From positions 2,976,001 through 3,040,000 of the forward strand of contig OZ247499.1 in the NCBI GenBank assembly GCA_965233625.1: a stretch of 64,000 bases of DNA, written 5' to 3'. Of the stretch, positions 59,439 to 64,000 are shown in pieces. This DNA is from G965233625 sp965233625 (GTDB lineage: Bacteria; Planctomycetota; Planctomycetia; Pirellulales; Pirellulaceae). Numbering within the stretch: the stretch's first letter is position 1; the number at the start of each line of letters is the position of its first letter. The notes beneath the pieces are model-generated. The model searched no databases. It saw only the letters and a list, made by a program, of their open reading frames with translations, and was not told the DNA's origin. The position numbers and the translations under genes are program-made.

Positions 59439-60761
59439 ATGCTCAACCGTAGAAATATGCTGCAAGGAATGGCTGCCGGCGTGGGTGCATCGCTGGGCGC
59501 CTCTTTTTCTACGAACACGGCTTCTGCGGCCCCTGCGGTGAGCAGCAGCGGACCGCGGCGGATCATCTTTTTCCTGCAGAATCAGGGCTTCGATCCGGCA
59601 ACGTGCGTGCCTGCGGGCATGAAGGAAGATAACCCGCTGCAAGGGGTTACGCTGCCAGAACCGATGAAAGATCTGGAGCCCTATAAAGACCGGATGAACA
59701 TCATCACGGGGCTGCACGGCCGCCACACCAGCCCCTCGCACAGTGCGTACTTCGGCGCTTTGGGCGGTTATCGTGGTGGAATTGGCGTGCCGCCCGGCGG
59801 CGCCACCATCGACCATGTGATCAGTGGACTGTTGCCGCAGACGATTCTGCCGCATCTGCGGATCGGGATGGATGCGCTGGAGAACATGATTTCGCGGCCG
59901 ACGCTGGCAACGCTTTCCGCCTCAGACGCCGGTAAGCCGCTGTTCATGCACTCCAACCCGGTCAGCCTCTATCAACTGCTCTTCGGCGGCATTGCCAGCG
60001 GCGAGGTGAGAAAGCGTTACGAAGCCCGTTCGAAGGTCTTCAGCCGCGTAGAACAGATCGCCAGTCAGGGCGGCCTGGCGCTGCCCAAGGCGGATGCCGA
60101 GCGGTACAGCACCTACACCGACGGTTTCCGCGATATCAACGGCCTGCGCGAACGGCTGGCGGGTGTTTCAGACCATCTAAAGAAGTTCGCGCCGGAGTTT
60201 GACGAGCGGTTCACCAAGCCAACCTTTGAAACCGACTGGCACGATGCGCTGCTGGACATTGGCATTGCCGCCCTGAAAGCGAACCTGACGAATGTCCTTA
60301 CTATTGGTTCCGGCCGCGGTGAAATTTTTGGTTCGTGGAAAGGTCTAGGCGTGACGCCTGCCGGCCACAACCTGGGCCACATGAAGCAGCCTGGCAACCC
60401 GATCTGGGTGAAGATCCGCCAGTACAACTGCCAGATGCTGGTCAAAATGATGCAGGCGCTGGAGTCGATGCCCGAAGGCGAAGGCACGATGATGGACAAC
60501 ACTCTGATTGTCTACACCAGTAACAACGCCGACAAACAGCACACGGGCGGTGACAACTGGCCGTTCGTTCTGCTGGGCAACTGCGGCGGCCAGCTGAAAA
60601 CCGGTCAGTACATGCACGTGAAGAACAAGCGTCCGGTCAACGCACTGTACGCCACGCTGCTGCACGCCATCGGCTCGCCAGTCGACCGCTTTAACATGGA
60701 TAAGAATCAGGCGGGCGTTCACGATTCCGCCGTTGGCCCTATCGAAGAGCTGATGGCTTAG
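59439..60761 (+). CDS. DUF1552 family protein
   Basis: This 440-residue secreted protein has NRRNMLQGMAAGVGASLGAS at its N-terminus, an atypical Tat-like or Sec signal. RIIFFLQNQGFDP and GLHGRHTSPSHS are family segments. Its C-terminal part has LIVYTSNNADKQHTGGDNWP, which resembles the DUF1501/sulfatase-superfamily-like fold. In planctomycetes it is typically encoded next to a DUF1592-type heme protein, which here follows 428 bp later. Function unknown. Confidence 0.93.
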   Translation: MLNRRNMLQGMAAGVGASLGASFSTNTASAAPAVSSSGPRRIIFFLQNQGFDPATCVPAGMKEDNPLQGVTLPEPMKDLEPYKDRMNIITGLHGRHTSPSHSAYFGALGGYRGGIGVPPGGATIDHVISGLLPQTILPHLRIGMDALENMISRPTLATLSASDAGKPLFMHSNPVSLYQLLFGGIASGEVRKRYEARSKVFSRVEQIASQGGLALPKADAERYSTYTDGFRDINGLRERLAGVSDHLKKFAPEFDERFTKPTFETDWHDALLDIGIAALKANLTNVLTIGSGRGEIFGSWKGLGVTPAGHNLGHMKQPGNPIWVKIRQYNCQMLVKMMQALESMPEGEGTMMDNTLIVYTSNNADKQHTGGDNWPFVLLGNCGGQLKTGQYMHVKNKRPVNALYATLLHAIGSPVDRFNMDKNQAGVHDSAVGPIEELMA

Positions 60762-60820
60762 GCGCCGGGAATACCATCTGACGCAAAGCCAATCGCGAAG
60801 TCCATGCTTCCGGCGGGGAA

Positions 60821-61056
60821 AGTCCAAAAACGCTCGTTGTTCGCATCAAGTCAAACGTCCCTCGCCCGCGCTTTTGGGGTGAACATTGCATTCTACGCTT
60901 GTATACAAGCATGAAACACTAACCCGAAGCGCGAGCGAGGGGCGCCGGAGTTTGCAGTACGTGGCCAGTCCGGGCAACTTTCGATCTGGGCCGAAATCGC
61001 CAAAATCCCTTGTTTTCTGCGTCAAATCAAACGCCCCTCGCTCGCGCTTCGAGTTA
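60821..61056. repeat. Core-only copy C of the repeat, with a degraded half
   Basis: A core at 60921-61056 matches the inner part of copies A and B (AACCCGAAGCGCGAGC arm, then TTGTTTTCTGCGTCAAATCA and the reverse arm). The outer CATTGGTAT ends are absent. At 60821-60890 lies a decayed right-arm fragment (TTCGCATCAAGTCAAACGTC). Between them is a perfect 14-bp palindrome, GCTTGTATACAAGC (60897-60910). It fills the 60762-61189 gap between the DUF1552 and DUF1592-type genes; no gene is seen in it. Confidence 0.75.
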
Positions 61057-61189
61057 ATATGAGAACACGGCGCAACTTCAAAACTCGCGTTTCGGGTTCG
61101 TGTGTAATGCGAGAGATCTTGCGTGGTGACTTCTCCCCAGGAAACGAATTCGCAGAAAGACAGCGTTCTAAGCTGTGGAGATACACTTC

Positions 61190-63562
61190 ATGAATCGACT
61201 TCCAGCAGTTATCGCTTTGTGCATCTTCTCGGGCGCCAGCGTCGGTCTGGCGGCGGAAGTTGCGCGTCCGTTTGCGAAAGCGGCGCAGCCTTTCTTCCGC
61301 ACGTACTGCATGGATTGTCACGATGCGGACACGCAAGAGGGTGACATAGATCTGTCAGCCCTGCAGAGTGTGACGGCTGATAACGCGGAAGTCTGGAAAC
61401 GTGTGTGGGAACAGGTGGCGCTGAAACAGATGCCGCCTGCAGATGAGAATCAGCCGCAGCTGATTGAGCGGGTGCAGCTTTCAGACTGGATCACGCAGCA
61501 GCTTGGCGTGGCGATGAAAGACAAAGGCGGGTTCAAAGCACATCTGCTGCCCACCAAGGGCAACCACCTGGATCACGATCTGCTGTTTGGCGCCGGTGCG
61601 ATCAACAAGGGCAAAGACGCGCCGCAGCTTGATCCGCCTTCAACTCCGGCACGCATCTGGCGGGTTCATCCGCAGGAACATCTGACAAGGCTCAGCGCGC
61701 TCATCAACAAAGAGCCGGCATTCGACCCGGCCCGTCCAGGGCTGCGGACCCTGGGCGACCGCATCGGGCCGAATCTGGAAGGCGAAATCAAAGTCTATTT
61801 CGGTCTGGACCGTGTCATCGGCTGGGTCGGCGGCACGGCAGCTTATGCGGCAGCTATTACCGGCTTCCCGCCCGTATTGGCGACTGATGATGTGCACGGG
61901 CTGCGAAGCTATCCCGTGATGTACTCCGTCAACGGCGCCGAGGCGACGCAGATCGCGCGGACGGCGGAAGATATCATCCGCTTCATGGCTTACGGCCCCG
62001 ACGCCGAACCGTATCAGTTTGCAGATAACGTCCGCGAGATCGATCAAAAGTATAAGCACGAAAGTCTACGCGGCCTGGCTCAGAGCCTGTTCTACGCCAA
62101 AGAACCCAAGCGGCCGATGACGCCCGTAGCCAGTCTGGCGAAAGATGCTTCGCCGGCGAACATGAAAGCGGCCGTCGACTTTCTGTTTGAAGCGCTCACC
62201 TGCCGGCCACCTACTGCCGCGGAATCTTCGCAATACGTGGCGATTCTGAAAGAAGCCATCAAAGACCTGGGCAACAAAGATGGTGTCGTGCTGGGGCTGG
62301 TGCCCATCTTCCTGGATCGGGACGCGCTGTTCCGGCCAGAGCTTGCTAAGTATGGCAAACCCGATGAGCATGGTCGCGTGATGCTGCAAGATCAGGAACT
62401 GGCGCTGGCGATTAACGGGGCGTTCAGCTATCTCGCCCCGGATGCCAAGTTGAAAGAGGCGGTCGCCAGCGGCAAGCTCAAGACGCGAGAAGATGTGCGA
62501 CGCGAAGTCACGCGGATTCTGGCTGATGACAGCATCCGCAAACCGCGCGTCCTGCAGTTCTTCCGCGAGTACTTCGATTACGACCGGGCGAAATCTATCT
62601 GCAAAGACACCAAGGCGCTGTCCGCTGCCGGTGGCTCCGCCCGCGGTACGGAGCATTACCGCGTGATGTCCGCCATGAATGGCAGCATGGACCGCTTGAT
62701 CGAACTCATCCTGAAAGAAGACAAGCAGGTACTGGAAGAACTGCTGACGACGGACCGCGCCGTTGTAGATGGACGCGATGCGGCGTACTTCGGGGAGTTC
62801 ACCGGGCGGAAGAAGCAGCCGGAACAGCCCGACGCCAAGAAGAAACGCAACCGTGGCGCCTCTCCGCTGGTAACTCCTGCCAAGTTCGGCAAAGGACAGC
62901 CTATTCACGTCCGTGTCGCCCGCGTGGTGAAGCCGAACAAGACGCAGCGTTCTCTGGTCACCGTGCCAGAAGGTCAGCGTATGGGCATTCTAACGCACCC
63001 CGTGTGGCTGGTTGCGCATTCAGATGCGACCGACAATCACGCGATTCTCCGCGGCCGTTGGATCCGCGAACGTCTGCTCGGCGACGCGGTTCCCGATGTG
63101 CCGATCACCGTCGATGCGATGCTCCCGGACGAGCCAAAATCAACGCTACGGCATCGCATGCGGGTCACCCGCGAAAACTACTGCTGGAAGTGTCATCAGA
63201 AGATGGACCCGCTGGGGCTGCCTTTTGAGATGTACAACCACGCCGGCATCTACCGCACGCTGGAACAGGGAAAACCTGTCGATACACGTGGCGAGATCAT
63301 TGGCAGCGGCGACCCGGCCCTGGATGGACCCGTCGATAACGCGCTGGACATGATTCAGAAACTAGCCAAGAGCGAACGCGTCAAACAGGTATTCGTAAGG
63401 CACGTCTTCCGTTTCTGGATGGGCCGCAACGAAGAACTCAGCGACGCCCCCGTACTGCAAGCAGCCTACAAAGCGTACGACGAAAACAACGGCAGCATGA
63501 ATGCGTTGCTGACTTCTTTGTTAACGTCGGACGCGTTTCTGTATCGCAAGGTGCAGCGGTAG
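61190..63562 (+). CDS. DUF1592-type planctomycete cytochrome c-like protein
   Basis: The 790-residue secreted protein starts at the ATG at 61190 (GGAG nine bases upstream); the frame also opens at a GTG at 61175. A heme site CMDCH is at 40-44, directly after the signal peptide. The middle has LRSYPVMYSVNGAEATQIAR and FSYLAPDAKL segments of the DUF1592 type, and the C-terminus contains CWKCHQKMDPLGLPFEMYNH of the DUF1588/DUF1585 type. It is preceded by a DUF1552 gene, the usual neighbour, though the order is DUF1552 first. Likely periplasmic; role unknown. Confidence 0.92.
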   Translation: MNRLPAVIALCIFSGASVGLAAEVARPFAKAAQPFFRTYCMDCHDADTQEGDIDLSALQSVTADNAEVWKRVWEQVALKQMPPADENQPQLIERVQLSDWITQQLGVAMKDKGGFKAHLLPTKGNHLDHDLLFGAGAINKGKDAPQLDPPSTPARIWRVHPQEHLTRLSALINKEPAFDPARPGLRTLGDRIGPNLEGEIKVYFGLDRVIGWVGGTAAYAAAITGFPPVLATDDVHGLRSYPVMYSVNGAEATQIARTAEDIIRFMAYGPDAEPYQFADNVREIDQKYKHESLRGLAQSLFYAKEPKRPMTPVASLAKDASPANMKAAVDFLFEALTCRPPTAAESSQYVAILKEAIKDLGNKDGVVLGLVPIFLDRDALFRPELAKYGKPDEHGRVMLQDQELALAINGAFSYLAPDAKLKEAVASGKLKTREDVRREVTRILADDSIRKPRVLQFFREYFDYDRAKSICKDTKALSAAGGSARGTEHYRVMSAMNGSMDRLIELILKEDKQVLEELLTTDRAVVDGRDAAYFGEFTGRKKQPEQPDAKKKRNRGASPLVTPAKFGKGQPIHVRVARVVKPNKTQRSLVTVPEGQRMGILTHPVWLVAHSDATDNHAILRGRWIRERLLGDAVPDVPITVDAMLPDEPKSTLRHRMRVTRENYCWKCHQKMDPLGLPFEMYNHAGIYRTLEQGKPVDTRGEIIGSGDPALDGPVDNALDMIQKLAKSERVKQVFVRHVFRFWMGRNEELSDAPVLQAAYKAYDENNGSMNALLTSLLTSDAFLYRKVQR

Positions 63563-63634
63563 CACGCAGGTAAATTCTGCCGGTGCTGACTTTTCGTGAG
63601 CTGATCGCGATACAAACCGGGCTGGTCCGTAGTT

Positions 63635-63640
63635 TATAAT
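63635..63640 (+). promoter_or_regulatory. Perfect -10 box upstream of the hydrolase gene
   Basis: TATAAT lies 39 bp before the ATG at 63680. The expected -35 position has no good match, so this is weak evidence of a promoter. Confidence 0.3.
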
Positions 63641-63679
63641 GTAGTTGTCTGAACACTACTCCATGAACGCTATTTCGCC

Positions 63680-64000
63680 ATGTCCCGTATTGCTTTCACT
63701 GCCGCTGTGATCTTTGCCTGTGCCGCCTGTTCGCAGCAGGCGTTGGCACAGCGGCTGACGCCGACCGCCCGCAATGTCAAATACGGCGAGCACGCTCGCA
63801 ATGTGCTTGACGTTTACAAGGCAGAATCTGAAGCGCCGGCGCCTGCGTTCATATTCTTCCACGGCGGCGGATTTGTTGTCGGCGACAAGTCCGCGTTACA
63901 GGCGAAGCCTGTGGCCAGGTGGTGCGTCGAGAACGGTGTGACGGCGATCAGCGCGAATTACCGGTTTGTGCTGGGACGAGAGGGGCAGGCGTTTCCGGGG
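63680..64000 (+). CDS. Alpha/beta hydrolase (esterase-like), 5' part
   Basis: The frame runs from ATG at 63680 to the window edge (107 codons). It has a signal peptide (IAFTAAVIFACAACSQQALA), then VKYGEHARNVLDVYKAE and the oxyanion-hole motif FFHGGGFVVGDKS typical of HSL/BD-type carboxylesterases. The nucleophile and His lie beyond the edge. Secreted esterase or lipase-like; substrate unknown. Confidence 0.85.
   Translation, partial: MSRIAFTAAVIFACAACSQQALAQRLTPTARNVKYGEHARNVLDVYKAESEAPAPAFIFFHGGGFVVGDKSALQAKPVARWCVENGVTAISANYRFVLGREGQAFPG

Noticed and set aside
1..64000. CRISPR array, tRNA or rRNA genes, prophage, intact IS
   Set aside because: No regular spacer repeats, tRNA cloverleaf signatures, rRNA motifs, transposase or phage genes were found in reading.

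Overview
This window is a chromosomal piece of a planctomycete. The assignment rests on family content rather than any single marker: a DUF1559 pseudopilin-like protein, a DUF1552 and a DUF1592-type heme protein, a DUF1571 protein, a sulfatase-DUF1080 fusion, a ThuA-type protein, TadE/TadG-like proteins, a membrane Ser/Thr kinase, and the intergenic inverted repeats whose translation reads LTRSASEG or LTLTLSPEGRG. Coding density is high, base composition is moderately GC-rich, and no rRNA, tRNA, CRISPR array, phage or complete insertion sequence was recognised.

Layout. 1-7267 (minus): a membrane Ser/Thr kinase followed by a secreted protein, a small secreted protein and three tandem FlgT-N-like secreted paralogues, the last cut by the window edge. 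7529-8944: S41 protease. 9418-11999: a partial complex I operon (nuoA, nuoC, nuoD) without nuoB. 12143-12386: a 244-bp MITE-like element with a 9-bp target duplication, followed by a rhomboid protease and a zinc-ribbon membrane protein. 14594-18959: a six-heme cytochrome followed by an outer-membrane-barrel-like protein. 19031-19274: a second 244-bp element, then an aldose epimerase. 20517-24777: a four-gene phosphorelay (three histidine kinases, one stand-alone receiver), convergent with a MerR/TPR regulator. 26108-31981: sulfatase-DUF1080, asparaginyl-tRNA synthetase, a GspE/PilB-like ATPase and a STAS protein. 32208-37664: alpha-2-macroglobulin, hemerythrin-like protein and a small lipoprotein. 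37671-47475 (minus): a five-gene run of a vWA-like secreted protein, ABC ATPase, FtsX-type permease, membrane-anchored FGE-fold protein and a membrane spermidine-synthase-like protein. 47646-48697: a structured, terminator-bearing leader or ncRNA followed by an orphan AT-richer gene. 48782-57219: AAA ATPase, isochorismatase-ThuA fusion, DUF1571 protein, PQQ-propeller/EF-hand protein, lipoprotein, DUF1559 protein, Cys/His-rich protein and cupin. 57226-59208: TadE/TadG-like operon. 59439-64000: DUF1552 protein, a core-only repeat copy, DUF1592-type protein and the start of an alpha/beta hydrolase.

The most interesting locus is 40077-47475. Its content (FGE fold, FtsX permease, ABC ATPase, vWA protein with a PpkA-like C-terminal end) matches the TagR-TagS-TagT-PpkA envelope signalling module of type VI secretion, but no T6SS gene is visible and the kinase is not fused. 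Other notable items are the kinase plus FlgT-N-like paralogue array, the alternative-pairing leader at 47.7-48.0 kb, the cytochrome-porin-like pair, and a mobile repeat family caught in three states. All functional calls are from sequence reading only; no search was run.
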